Assembly (NCBI GenBank): GCA_014727975.1
Contig: WJMK01000030.1
Coordinates: 1-35,884, forward strand
Length of the DNA stretch: 35,884 nucleotides
Source of the DNA: Microcaldota archaeon
GTDB taxonomy: Archaea; Micrarchaeota; Micrarchaeia; Anstonellales; Bilamarchaeaceae
Direction: 5' to 3'
Below the pieces are notes generated by a model, which saw only the letters and a list, made by a program, of their open reading frames with translations, was not told the DNA's origin and did no database searches. Below, one piece after another: positions 24,273-32,744 of the stretch; the stretch's first letter is position 1, and each line of letters opens with the position of its first letter. A program made the position numbers and the translations under genes.

Positions 24273-25627
24273 CTTTTTGATTCTATCCAGAATGTGAGGT
24301 CAGGGTGGACCTTTTGTATTTCTTCAAGCATCCCGTTTGCGATTTCCCTTATTGTGAAGTGGGCCCAGGGGGTTGAGCGTAGCCTGATGAAATGGTTGAG
24401 CTCCCTCAGGTTCAGGGTGGCGAGGCAGCGGCGGTAGTGTGCGTTTGTTACTATGTATCCTGCTGCGTAGGGGAAATCCTTTTCCATGTCCTTGAAGGCT
24501 TCTGTAGCCTTTTCTAATGCTGCCGTATATTCTGAATCTAGGCCGGCTTTTTTGATGTCTTCCGGGATGTGGTAGCCTAAATGGACCGTGGGGTTCTGGG
24601 TTGTAAGGGTGAGCATGCGGTGCCTCTTGAATTCTGCATATGCACCCTGATCCATTACTAAATCGAAAGTGTAGTAGGCGTGCTCGAATTCGCGCATTGG
24701 GGGCTCCTTGGAGAGCTTTTCCAGGGCCTTCTGGACTGTGGATTTGCGCTCTTCCTGGCTCATGGATTTGGCGCGGGATTCCGCATCTTTGAAGGAGAGA
24801 TTTGAGTATTTGTATAGGAAGGAAGCAACTATCTTTTCGAGTGCATCCTTTTCGTATGCAACTAGTTCTACTTTCTTTTCAAAACCGCTTCTTTGGTTCC
24901 AGAGCTCTGAGTGGAACTGGATTCCGGTTTCCTCCAGATAGGTGCTGGGAATGGGGTTGCCTGTGAGTGTGGGGAGCACTTCGCGCGAGGACGCTTCCAT
25001 TTCTTTTCCTATCTCCCGGACTTCTGAGAGCGGGGAGGAGAGCATCTTGGTAAGCGCGTGCATAAGCGTGCGGGAATTGAAAGTTATTCCTACGTTTGCA
25101 AGGGTGGCGTTGGGGAGGAGGAAGCGTGCGTTATCCAGGGCCTTGAGCTTGAGATTTGATTCGTAGCGCTTTTCGGATTCATCTTCCTTCTTGGGGATTT
25201 GCTTGCGGTAATACTCCATCATGGAGGAGAGCATGGAATCATAGGTGGAGAAAAGGAGGTCGATTGTTTCCTTGTAAATATCTTCGTAGCGGGTTCCCCT
25301 GAGTTCCTTAGGGAAATGCACGTGCTCCTTGTCCAGTTCCTGGTAGCGGGTGGATTTTTCAGTATATGCTCCCAGGCGGTTGGATTCTATGCATTCCACT
25401 GAAAGGCGGGAGATGTTTTCTGCAGCGAGGTGGAGGGAGGCGTGCTCTGCAACGCTCCCGTGCCCGAATTTGAGTACCCAAGTCTCATGGAATTTCTTTG
25501 TGGACTCCGGGTCCAGCCCGGAGATTATTTTGTCAAAGGGCTCTGGGCTCCTGCTGGTTTTTGCAAAAGCAACCGAAACCATTTCTTCTGGATAGCCCTT
25601 AATTGGATAAATGCGCCTCTTAGCCAT
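24269..25627 (-). CDS. thyX: Tandem-domain FAD-dependent thymidylate synthase-like ThyX
   Basis: The 452-residue protein holds two ThyX-like domains. The N-terminal half has HETWVLKFGHGSVAEHASLH and then SNRLGAYTEKSTRYQ (about 83-96), where the classic RHRxxSxxxxSxR motif keeps the second part but has SNR for RHR. It continues to DNARFLLPNATLANVG. The C-terminal half has the other part, KRHRMLTLTTQNPT (about 334-347), and then LRELNHFIRLRSTPWAHFTI. ThyX makes dTMP from dUMP using FAD. Such double forms are known in bacteria and archaea. Whether the two half-motifs form one active site is not decided by sequence. Confidence 0.85.
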   Translation of the reverse strand: MAKRRIYPIKGYPEEMVSVAFAKTSRSPEPFDKIISGLDPESTKKFHETWVLKFGHGSVAEHASLHLAAENISRLSVECIESNRLGAYTEKSTRYQELDKEHVHFPKELRGTRYEDIYKETIDLLFSTYDSMLSSMMEYYRKQIPKKEDESEKRYESNLKLKALDNARFLLPNATLANVGITFNSRTLMHALTKMLSSPLSEVREIGKEMEASSREVLPTLTGNPIPSTYLEETGIQFHSELWNQRSGFEKKVELVAYEKDALEKIVASFLYKYSNLSFKDAESRAKSMSQEERKSTVQKALEKLSKEPPMREFEHAYYTFDLVMDQGAYAEFKRHRMLTLTTQNPTVHLGYHIPEDIKKAGLDSEYTAALEKATEAFKDMEKDFPYAAGYIVTNAHYRRCLATLNLRELNHFIRLRSTPWAHFTIREIANGMLEEIQKVHPDLTFWIESKS

Positions 25628-25687
25628 TAGAATACACCCGCACAGGAAACAGATTTGTATAGCGGGATTTAAAAGAATGGAGGATTG

Positions 25688-25942
25688 CTACGCTTTTACG
25701 AGGAAATCCTTGGGGGTTTTCCCCTGCGGGAAAAAGAACCCTGTGGGGGCACGGATGGGAAGGTCGATTTCGTTTGCAACCCTCATTAACTCTACAATTA
25801 TTATGGGCTGGTCGGTTTCCAGAAGATAATAGTCCCCAAAAGCTGAGCCTTCTTTCTTGAGCTCAAACTTGTGCTTCTGGATCATTCCGGAAACCTTTAC
25901 CTTTATTTCCGCATATCCCTGCTTTATTACCTTCTTATCCAT
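25688..25942 (-). CDS. Hypothetical small protein
   Basis: This 84-residue protein begins MDKKVIKQGYAEIKVKVSGM and is rich in alternating beta-type segments (HKFELKKEGSAFGDYYLLE, PIIIVELMRVANEIDLPI). I do not recognise it. It lies on the minus strand beside thyX and upstream of the divergent macroglobulin gene. It has no signal peptide or membrane segment. Confidence 0.55.
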   Translation of the reverse strand: MDKKVIKQGYAEIKVKVSGMIQKHKFELKKEGSAFGDYYLLETDQPIIIVELMRVANEIDLPIRAPTGFFFPQGKTPKDFLVKA

Positions 25943-26010
25943 TGGTGGGGTGTGTGGGGGGAAACTCTTTTAATAGTAAGGTTGTTCGGGGGAAACCGAA
26001 GCAAGGGTGC

Positions 26011-26020
26011 AATATTTAAA
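26011..26020 (+). promoter_or_regulatory. TATA box of the macroglobulin-like gene
   Basis: AATATTTAAA lies 24-33 nt before the ATG at 26044, typical archaeal TATA spacing for a short leader. A G-rich GTGTGGGGG precedes the start. Confidence 0.5.
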
Positions 26021-26043
26021 GGGATTAATTGCGTGTGGGGGTT

Positions 26044-29000
26044 ATGTGCAGGAACAAGGTTTTTGCGGTTTTGCTTTTGATTATCGGGATTTCCAATGCA
26101 ATCTGGATAAATGTTAATTCAGAATATTCACCAGGGGAAACAATAAGTTTCAGCGTGAGCGATGCAGAAGGCACTCTGGTTGTAGACGTGGCAGACTCAG
26201 AAGGGAAAAATGTTTTCCACGAGGTGCGGACAGTAGAGATGCAGGGCGAGGAGCCTTACTATTATTCATACGAAACATTCGAGCTGGAGCTCCCCGCAGG
26301 GGAATACACAATAACTGCAAAAGATGACGTGGGAAACGAGGGAACCGCAGAATTCAGGGTTAGCTCAATCGGGATCATGGCTGTAATCGGGCCTGAGGGG
26401 GAGGGGGCATTCCTGCACAAGGAAGACGGAAGCGCGATTGAGGGAGGTAAGATAGTCCTTACTTACAACAACTCAGGAGAAATTGAAACTGAAGAAATAT
26501 TTTCCGGGGTTGGGGGCGCCTTTGCCTTTGAAACAAGCGGGCTGCAAAGCATCCTGGGAGAATATGACGGGGAGAGCGCAGAGATTGAGGTTTATGGGGG
26601 AGGATATTCCCCTGAGCCATACCTGGACTACTGGTGGACAGGGGAATACTACACAAGCTACGTATTCAGCGACAAAGAGATTTATCAGCCTGGGGAAACT
26701 GTGCATCTCTCCTCGATAATATTCAAGGAGAATGCAACTGCATATGAGAGTGTGCTGGGGAGCTTCGATGTTGAGATAAGGGACCCGGACTACAATGTGG
26801 TCTATTCCAAGCCCATAGGGGCAGTAAACTCTAGGGTAAGCATTGACTTCCCGCTGGGAGAGGAGGCAGCGCTTGGATGGTACTCTGTAAACATAAAGAG
26901 GAACGAAAGCTATGCGGGCTGGTACAATTTTGAGGTGCAGGAGTATAAGAGGCCGGAGATTGATGTGCAGCTTAGCCCGCGGGAAGAAGCATTCACCGTA
27001 AATGAAACTATTTATGTTGATGTTTACACTGAATATTATTTCGGCGGGGCTGCGGATGCAGAAGTAAAGTTTGAGATATTCAGGGGGCCGCATTATGTGC
27101 CTTATTACAGGTATGGGTATTGCTGCCCATGGTGGCAGGAGGAGCTGGTTGCAGAGGGGATTGTCTATAGCCAAAATGGAGAGGGAACAATTGAGTGGAA
27201 CGGAACCAATGCAACTGGGGACTATAGGATAAAGGTATCAGTTACGGATGAAAGCGAGATTGTAAGTGAAGAAGAAGCAACCGTGTCCGTGCTTGAGGAA
27301 GTGAACCTGCAGGTGCTTGTCCCCACAATGGAAGCAAACCAGAGCAGCACAATTACGCTTCTTTCATATAATGAGGATGATGAAGCGCTGGACGTTTCCG
27401 GAGAAATCAGGATATACAAAAGCGGAGACTACTGGCACATCTACACTGAAGAAGGGGAGAAAAATGAAAGCATTGAGCCGGTGTTCGAGCAGAATTTCAG
27501 CACAGTGGAGGGGAAACATAGTTTTGGATTTGTACCCGGGGAAGTGGGGAGCTATTACCTGGTTGCAGAAGCTGCAGGGGCACGGCTGCAGCAGTACTTC
27601 CACGTATCAGAATACTCCTGGTGGAGCTGGAACTACCTGGAAGTGGAGCTTGACAAGACAGAGTATTCTGCCGGGGAAAACATAGGAGCTACGGTTACCT
27701 CCCCTGTAAGCGGGAGGCTCCTTGTTGCATCCATGGGGAGTGTGCCAAGCATTGAGTTCTATTCGGTTGAGGCAGGGGTTAATGAGCTGGAGATGGAAGC
27801 GGCTGAGACCAGCAACCTGCGCTTCTACGTAATTGAAGGCGGGGAAAAATACGGCGGATATGGGAACTACATGGTAAGGGGTGCGGATTGGGTCGAGGTT
27901 GAGATAGAGCATGGCCCGGTTTATGGGCCAAGGGACATCGCAAGGATTGTGATTAACGCGGAAAAAGCAGGCTCCAGGAGCAATGCGGCTGCATCCATCG
28001 CAATAGTGGACCAGGCAATAATCGACCTTTCGGGTGCGGAATGGAAGGATGTGTATAAATATTTCTACGGGCGGCCCCAGGAGAACTATGAAGTGAAGTT
28101 CAGCTGGGACGGACCCGTATTCTGGAGGACAGGGGGCATGGAAGATGGTTTGGTTTATACTGATGCCATGGCTGAGGAAACTGCAATGCCAGCTCCTGGG
28201 GAGGCTGGGGAAAAGGGGAGGGAAGAGATTGAGGTAAGGGAGAAATTTATAGAAACCTCCCTATGGGTTCCCTACATAATCCTGGAAAACGGGAAAAAAG
28301 AGGTGCTCTGGCACGTCCCGGATACGCTTACAACCTGGAACATCACGGTGGTTGCAAATGAGGGGGCTGCAGTAGGCATGGGCAGCAGCTCGGTGCTGGT
28401 TACCAAGGAGGTGATTGGGAGGATGAGTCCTCCTGCAGGGCTTGTTGCGGATGATGCTGCAGCAATCCCGGCCACTGTTTTAAATTATGGGGAGGAAGCT
28501 GCCACCTTCAAGATTACAATGGAGAGCAGCCCGAACATCTGGGTGCTGGGGAGCCCTGTGAGGCACGTGAACCTGGGAAGCGGGGAATCCTACACACTTT
28601 ACCTGCCTGTGAAGGCGATGGAAGCCGGGGAAGGAAACCTCACTCTTTATGTGGAAGGCGGGGAAGGAGATGCAGTAATGCTCCCGATTGAAGTGCAGGC
28701 GCTCGGGGTAAAAGTAACTGAAGTGGACTCGGGGATTGTGAATGGAAATTCAGGAAAGCTGGGGTATGATGCTCCGGAAGGGGCAGATGTTACGCTTTTG
28801 CTGCACTCTTCAATTCTTTCATCTGCATTTGAGAGCCTGGACTATCTTGTAAGCTACCCATATGGATGCATAGAGCAAACCATGAGCGGATTCCTCCCAA
28901 ATATTGTGCTTGTTTATGCGCTGGATGAGCTGGACATTGGGTATGAAGGGAAAGAGAACATAACTGCGCTGATTGATGAGGGGCTTGCAAGGATTTACGA

Positions 29001-30402
29001 GCACCAGAACCCGGATGGGAGCTGGGGCTGGTTCAGGGGGCAGGATGAAAGAATCAGTGCATACGTTATGGATGGGCTGAGAGTTGCAAAGAATGCAGGG
29101 GTTAGCGTGGATGAGGAAGTTTACGGTTCCGGGCTTGATTGGCTCAAGGGGGCAGAGAGCCCCTATGCATTGTTTGTGCTGAACCGTATAGACTCATCGC
29201 TTGTAGCCAGTTACTCAAAAGACTCCTTTGGGGCGCTTGCTGAGTGCGGCGATGGGGAATGCAGCAGGCTTGTTTCAATGCTGGAATGCTCAGGGAACTA
29301 CTGCAGCCTTGAGTATGGGGAAGGGAACAGGTGGTACCATACTGAAACCGAGCTTACATCTTATGCAGTTGAAGCGCTTGTGAAAAACGGGGAGATGGAA
29401 TATGCGCAGAAATGCGTGAACTGGCTCATGCTGCACAAAAAAGGAGGAAGATACTGGACAAGCACAAAAGACACTGCAAGGAGCGTTCTGGCGCTTGTGG
29501 AATACGCAAAGGCCACTGGGGAAATGCGCTCGGATTATGTTGTTTCTGTGCGCTTGGACGGGGAAGAAGTTTATGCAAATAGGATGGGGCATGAGAGCGT
29601 GGAAAGCGAAGAGATTTTCCTTCCTGCAGGAAAGCATGAAATTGATATTAGTAAGGATGGGTTTGGGCCTCTTTATTACACCCTTGCTGAAGTTTACTTT
29701 ACGGATGAAATCCCTGAAGGGGAAATTGCAGTAGAAAGAGAATACGATAAAACCGTTGCAAAGGTAGGGGATGAGATTGAGGTCGCCCTGAAGATAAACG
29801 GAACAGGGGAATACATTGCAGTTGAAGACCCAATCCCAATGGGGACGGAGATTGTCCAGGAAGGAGACAGATACTGGTGGTATTATGGGGGCTACAGGAT
29901 GGAGGCAAGGGAAGACAAGGCAGTCTTTTTCTTTGACAGGCTGGAGGATACGGAGATTACTTATAAGCTGAGGGTCACCCATAAAGGCGACTTCACTGCG
30001 CTGCCCACGCATGCATATGATATGTATTCCCCTGAGGTGGAAGGGTACTCCGGTTTCGAACATTTCACATTCTATGAGAAGGCATATATCGAACCGTACG
30101 TAACAGAATACAACACGACCCTGAGGATATGGTGGGACGGCCCTGGGCCTGCAACTCTGAAAGTGAACATGGATGGAGAAGAGAGTGAGTATGAAGTTGT
30201 TCCAGGAGAGAATGAGATAGTCGTAGGGGGAACCGGCCAGATAGAGTATTCTTTTGAATCCGAAGAAGAGTACTTTGAGGCAGAACTGGGAGAGGAGGAA
30301 GCGGAAGAGCCTGACGCCGGAAATGGGGGGGAAGGATGGATTGCAATGGCTGCGGTTGGCATTGCGTTTGCTGCGGTCCTTATTTACTTATGGAAAAAAT
30401 AA
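26044..30402 (+). CDS. Membrane-anchored alpha-2-macroglobulin-like protein
   Basis: From the ATG at 26044 the protein is 1452 residues. An N-terminal signal (CRNKVFAVLLLIIGISNA) and a C-terminal membrane helix (WIAMAAVGIAFAAVLIYLWKK) suggest an extracellular, anchored protein. It is built from a long chain of macroglobulin beta domains (MG repeats, about 30-620), then the ETSLWVPYIIL region and LPIEVQALGVKV before the thioester domain. The thioester motif is GCIEQ (C942-Q945 in YPYGCIEQTMSGFLPN), followed by the alpha-helical barrel (NPDGSWGWFRGQDERISAYV, EALVKNGEMEYAQK, TSTKDTARSVLALVEY). Family members trap or bind proteases and attacking surfaces. No penicillin-binding protein is adjacent, unlike many bacterial copies. 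Confidence 0.93.
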   Translation: MCRNKVFAVLLLIIGISNAIWINVNSEYSPGETISFSVSDAEGTLVVDVADSEGKNVFHEVRTVEMQGEEPYYYSYETFELELPAGEYTITAKDDVGNEGTAEFRVSSIGIMAVIGPEGEGAFLHKEDGSAIEGGKIVLTYNNSGEIETEEIFSGVGGAFAFETSGLQSILGEYDGESAEIEVYGGGYSPEPYLDYWWTGEYYTSYVFSDKEIYQPGETVHLSSIIFKENATAYESVLGSFDVEIRDPDYNVVYSKPIGAVNSRVSIDFPLGEEAALGWYSVNIKRNESYAGWYNFEVQEYKRPEIDVQLSPREEAFTVNETIYVDVYTEYYFGGAADAEVKFEIFRGPHYVPYYRYGYCCPWWQEELVAEGIVYSQNGEGTIEWNGTNATGDYRIKVSVTDESEIVSEEEATVSVLEEVNLQVLVPTMEANQSSTITLLSYNEDDEALDVSGEIRIYKSGDYWHIYTEEGEKNESIEPVFEQNFSTVEGKHSFGFVPGEVGSYYLVAEAAGARLQQYFHVSEYSWWSWNYLEVELDKTEYSAGENIGATVTSPVSGRLLVASMGSVPSIEFYSVEAGVNELEMEAAETSNLRFYVIEGGEKYGGYGNYMVRGADWVEVEIEHGPVYGPRDIARIVINAEKAGSRSNAAASIAIVDQAIIDLSGAEWKDVYKYFYGRPQENYEVKFSWDGPVFWRTGGMEDGLVYTDAMAEETAMPAPGEAGEKGREEIEVREKFIETSLWVPYIILENGKKEVLWHVPDTLTTWNITVVANEGAAVGMGSSSVLVTKEVIGRMSPPAGLVADDAAAIPATVLNYGEEAATFKITMESSPNIWVLGSPVRHVNLGSGESYTLYLPVKAMEAGEGNLTLYVEGGEGDAVMLPIEVQALGVKVTEVDSGIVNGNSGKLGYDAPEGADVTLLLHSSILSSAFESLDYLVSYPYGCIEQTMSGFLPNIVLVYALDELDIGYEGKENITALIDEGLARIYEHQNPDGSWGWFRGQDERISAYVMDGLRVAKNAGVSVDEEVYGSGLDWLKGAESPYALFVLNRIDSSLVASYSKDSFGALAECGDGECSRLVSMLECSGNYCSLEYGEGNRWYHTETELTSYAVEALVKNGEMEYAQKCVNWLMLHKKGGRYWTSTKDTARSVLALVEYAKATGEMRSDYVVSVRLDGEEVYANRMGHESVESEEIFLPAGKHEIDISKDGFGPLYYTLAEVYFTDEIPEGEIAVEREYDKTVAKVGDEIEVALKINGTGEYIAVEDPIPMGTEIVQEGDRYWWYYGGYRMEAREDKAVFFFDRLEDTEITYKLRVTHKGDFTALPTHAYDMYSPEVEGYSGFEHFTFYEKAYIEPYVTEYNTTLRIWWDGPGPATLKVNMDGEESEYEVVPGENEIVVGGTGQIEYSFESEEEYFEAELGEEEAEEPDAGNGGEGWIAMAAVGIAFAAVLIYLWKK

Positions 30403-30403
30403 A

Positions 30404-31096
30404 TTAGCTGACCGCAAATTTTATTTTTTTCCTGCTTTTCTGCACAATTATTTTTTCCCCTTTCTTTACGTTCAGGAGCTTCCCGCCGTCCAGTATGAGG
30501 TGGGCAGGATTGTAAGCCTTCAAGATTATTTTGTGGGATGGGGAAACAACAACCGGGTCAAAAAGCCTCTTATCAGGGGCAATTGGGACAATATTGAAAA
30601 GTTCGAGCGTTGGCTCGATTACTGGGCCTCCCGCGGCATAGGCATATGCAGTTGATCCGGTGGGGGTTGAGATGACTGCCCCATCTGCATCAAAGCAGTA
30701 TTCGTCTTTGTCAATTTCCACAGAAACAGTGAGCATTTCATGGCGCTGGGAGAGAAGGGCAACGTCATTTATTGTGGCGTATTTCTTTTTCCTGAATTTC
30801 ACCTCCATGAGCATTCTTTCTTCATATTTTGGCTTTGAGACAAAATCTCCCAGGCATTCTTTCCAGTTTTCGCATGTGCATTGGCATACGAAACTCTTGG
30901 GGCTCCCTATACCGAATATGGCCCCTTCGAGCTCATCTTTGTGGTAAAGGATTGTGCCGTCCCCCCCTATCACTATCGTGAAATCCGGCTTCTTTTTTAC
31001 TACTTTTACGCCTTTTTCTTTGAGGAAGTCTTTTACTTCCGAAGAAGCCTTTATTGCCCATTTTTTGGTTTTGTTCCAGATGATCTTCGCCTTCAT
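30404..31096 (-). CDS. nadK: NAD kinase
   Basis: The 230-residue protein has GGDGT (44-48), the diphosphate-binding NAD kinase motif, then TINDVALL and the STPTGSTAYAYAAGGPVI segment, and ends with an LDG-type turn. It phosphorylates NAD(H) to NADP(H). The length is short but typical for archaeal NadK. It is convergent with the macroglobulin-like gene (1-bp gap). It is the last gene of a minus-strand set with the two genes to its right. Confidence 0.94.
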   Translation of the reverse strand: MKAKIIWNKTKKWAIKASSEVKDFLKEKGVKVVKKKPDFTIVIGGDGTILYHKDELEGAIFGIGSPKSFVCQCTCENWKECLGDFVSKPKYEERMLMEVKFRKKKYATINDVALLSQRHEMLTVSVEIDKDEYCFDADGAVISTPTGSTAYAYAAGGPVIEPTLELFNIVPIAPDKRLFDPVVVSPSHKIILKAYNPAHLILDGGKLLNVKKGEKIIVQKSRKKIKFAVS

Positions 31097-31143
31097 CCTA
31101 TCACCGTTACAATAGAGGAATGGGTGAAAGAACGCTTAAAAGC

Positions 31144-31704
31144 CTATATCCTGGAAAGGATGGCATGGGTTTTGTACTTCCTGGTAAACGGCTTTATGTA
31201 TGCAAGGAACTTTGCAGGGCGGGTGAAAAAAATGAGCTTGCCCCGCCTTACCGGGTTGAACCCAAGGCGGTAAAGAAGCATCTCATCTTTCTGGGTGCAC
31301 TTTGACAGGGAAACTTTCCCGTCTGCTGAAATCCTGCCCACCGCATCAAAAAGTCCTGCAAGGAAATTTGCGCTGTACTCGTTCTTGTACTTGAATCTTT
31401 CCAGCTCATCATCGATTATTTTCTGGAAGAACTTCCTGTAGGAGGTATGATAGAAATATACTGAGCTTTTTTCAGGTTCAAGTGGGTCTTGCTCCTCCAT
31501 GGGTTTTTCTTCATCGGATTCTTCGGGTTCTTTTGGGCTTGAGGCGAGAAGCTTGGTAGACTCGGTAAGGCCTGCATCCAGAACAGCTTTTGTGAATATG
31601 GAAAGGTGCTCCTCGCCCCCGTAAACCCCTATCCCCTCCCTTGTACGGGTTTCCTTCCAGAGCCCTATAATGTATGAAAGTTCAGGTGTGAGCTTCAGTT
31701 TCAT
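31144..31704 (-). CDS. Degenerate LAGLIDADG-like protein
   Basis: The 186-residue protein has two LAGLIDADG-like helices: one near the start (ELSYIIGLWKE), and a clearer one, SANFLAGLFDAVGRISADG, starting near residue 108. These are separated by a Glu/Pro-rich acidic linker (SSPKEPEESDEEKPMEEQDP). LAGLIDADG proteins are DNA-binding homing endonucleases or maturases. Here the catalytic acid positions are changed (DAVG in the second, no acid in the first), so it may be a domesticated, non-cutting derivative. It is not inside an intron or intein. It lies 6 nt downstream of a basic protein gene. Confidence 0.6.
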   Translation of the reverse strand: MKLKLTPELSYIIGLWKETRTREGIGVYGGEEHLSIFTKAVLDAGLTESTKLLASSPKEPEESDEEKPMEEQDPLEPEKSSVYFYHTSYRKFFQKIIDDELERFKYKNEYSANFLAGLFDAVGRISADGKVSLSKCTQKDEMLLYRLGFNPVRRGKLIFFTRPAKFLAYIKPFTRKYKTHAILSRI

Positions 31705-31710
31705 CTGTTT

Positions 31711-32202
31711 TCACGCTCTGCGGCTTTTCTGCTGTGTTTTCTTTTTTTCAGGAAGAGAGATTGTTTTTGTTTTCATCTTTTTTTCAGGGACGAACTCGAA
31801 CTTTGTTTTTTCTTCCCTGTGGATGGATTCCGCAATTTCTGAAACCAGGAGGTCGTCCTCGTCGGTTTCAACATTGTGCTTGAATTTTGCCTCTGCCTTC
31901 TTTGGCATATTGGCGCGCTCAAAGATTACTGCAAGGTCCTTCTTCTCCTTTTCTGTGAACGGTTTCTTGCCTTCAATAATCCTTTCGTTGGCTGTTTCCA
32001 GGATTTTTGAGAGCCGTGTTGTATCCCGCTTTGATGCGCCACCCGCCTTAAGGGCAGAAAGCAGGCCTGCCGCAAGTATGGTGTTCCTTTTCTTTACCCT
32101 TGTAAAGAGCCTTTTCAGGATTCCGACTTCTTTCTTGCTGAGCTTTCCCTTCACTGCATCAAGCACCTTTTTGGTGAATGCGGCAAAATCGACCAACGCC
32201 AT
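31711..32202 (-). CDS. Hypothetical basic helical protein
   Basis: From the ATG at 32202 the protein is 163 residues; a TATA-like TTTAAAAATATAAG lies just upstream on this strand. It is highly basic and helical (FTKKVLDAVKGKLSKKEVGI, LKRLFTRVKKRNTILAAGLL) with an acidic stretch (NVETDEDDLLVSEIAESIH) and a Lys/Gln-rich tail. I do not recognise it. It is the first of a minus-strand operon with the LAGLIDADG-like gene and nadK. A longer upstream frame to 32298 covers the promoter and is unlikely. Confidence 0.65.
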   Translation of the reverse strand: MALVDFAAFTKKVLDAVKGKLSKKEVGILKRLFTRVKKRNTILAAGLLSALKAGGASKRDTTRLSKILETANERIIEGKKPFTEKEKKDLAVIFERANMPKKAEAKFKHNVETDEDDLLVSEIAESIHREEKTKFEFVPEKKMKTKTISLPEKKKTQQKSRRA

Positions 32203-32261
32203 GGATTGGTTTCGGCTTCTTATATTTTTAAAGGTTGCTAATTCCCTGTTTGGCGAAGCAC

Positions 32262-32272
32262 GCTTTAAAAAA
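32262..32272 (+). promoter_or_regulatory. TATA-like box upstream of tRNA-Ile
   Basis: CTTTAAAAAAG lies about 45-54 nt before the tRNA 5' end, in the right range for a tRNA promoter box A with a short leader. No closer AT-rich box is seen between it and the tRNA. Confidence 0.4.
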
Positions 32273-32315
32273 GTGTTGGGGCTAAATGTGAGTTGCACAT
32301 TCTGTGCCTTATAAT

Positions 32316-32418
32316 GGGCCCATAGCTCAGGCTGGTTAGAGCGACGGTCTTATATGGCCACCTCTAATACAATGGTCTAGGACAGCCGTAGGTCAGGGGT
32401 TCAAATCCCCTTGGGCCC
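32316..32418 (+). tRNA. tRNA-Ile (mature anticodon UAU) with a 29-nt BHB intron
   Basis: The acceptor is GGGCCCA (32316-32322) pairing with TGGGCCC (32412-32418). The D arm has GCTC/GAGC. The anticodon stem is ACGGT (32344-32348) with GCCGT (32385-32389). The T arm is AGGGG-TTCAAAT-CCCCT. Removing 32355-32383 leaves a loop CTTATAA, giving anticodon TAT at 32351-32353, which reads AUA isoleucine. The splice sites fit the canonical archaeal BHB at position 37/38. UAU is rare in archaea, where AUA is usually read by a CAU tRNA modified to agmatidine. The gene has no encoded CCA. Confidence 0.93.
32355..32383 (+). other. tRNA intron with canonical bulge-helix-bulge
   Basis: Exon CTTA (32349-32352) pairs with intron TAGG (32378-32381) as the central 4-bp helix. 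Three-nt bulges TAT (32353-32355) and ACA (32382-32384) flank it, each cut after the second base. The inner helix GGCCA (32356-32360) pairs with TGGTC (32373-32377). This is the textbook substrate of the archaeal splicing endonuclease. The 29-nt intron has a 12-nt loop and no protein-coding capacity. Confidence 0.9.
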
Positions 32419-32436
32419 ATTTTCTTATTTTGGTCT

Positions 32437-32545
32437 CCCGTTTCGGGTTCTGAGAAACCTCTGTGTGATCTATAATCACATCTCTTCAGGCAAGCTGAAG
32501 ATTCGGTTTCTTCTCGTGAACTAAGTTCACGATTCCGGTTTCCGG
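32437..32545. repeat. Cluster of small hairpins downstream of the tRNA
   Basis: From 32419 to 32913 I see no gene. The first part is dense in perfect inverted repeats: CCCG-TTT-CGGG (32437-32447), AGAAACC/GGTTTCT (32453-32459 with 32505-32511) enclosing TGTGAT/ATCACA (32464-32480) and CTTCAG/CTGAAG (32484-32500), then GTGAAC-TAA-GTTCAC (32516-32530) and CCGG-TTT-CCGG (32535-32545). This forms a possible branched RNA or a mobile-element remnant. Confidence 0.45.
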
Positions 32546-32744
32546 TTTTTACTTCTGCAAAATTAGGTTTGGAATTAGCAGTTTTGCTGGTCTTTTTTGA
32601 GGTGTCAGACTGGGCACAGTTTGACAGCTGCATTCCGCCATAACTTAAGCCGATTCGCGGAATGCTCAATTTCAAATATCTCGGGTTTTGGGCCCTGCAG
32701 TTTTTGAAATCTGGCATATTCTTCACCATTTTTGGAATGGGATT

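Noticed and set aside
29290-30063. 257-codon minus-strand frame inside the macroglobulin-like gene
   Set aside because: Antisense shadow of a clear 1452-residue coding gene; its protein has no recognisable features.
32316-32418. Reading the tRNA as tRNA-Met or another isoacceptor
   Set aside because: Only the 37/38 splice fits a 3-4-3 bulge-helix-bulge exactly, and it leaves CTTATAA with anticodon UAU.
32316-32420. Attachment-site duplication at the tRNA 3' end
   Set aside because: I looked for a second copy of the T-arm and acceptor 3' sequence in the rest of the window and did not find one.
32364-32729. Minus-strand frame ending in MGPRGFEPLTYGCPRPLY
   Set aside because: This sequence is the well-known artefact produced by translating across a tRNA gene on the opposite strand; it overlaps tRNA-Ile and the hairpin cluster.
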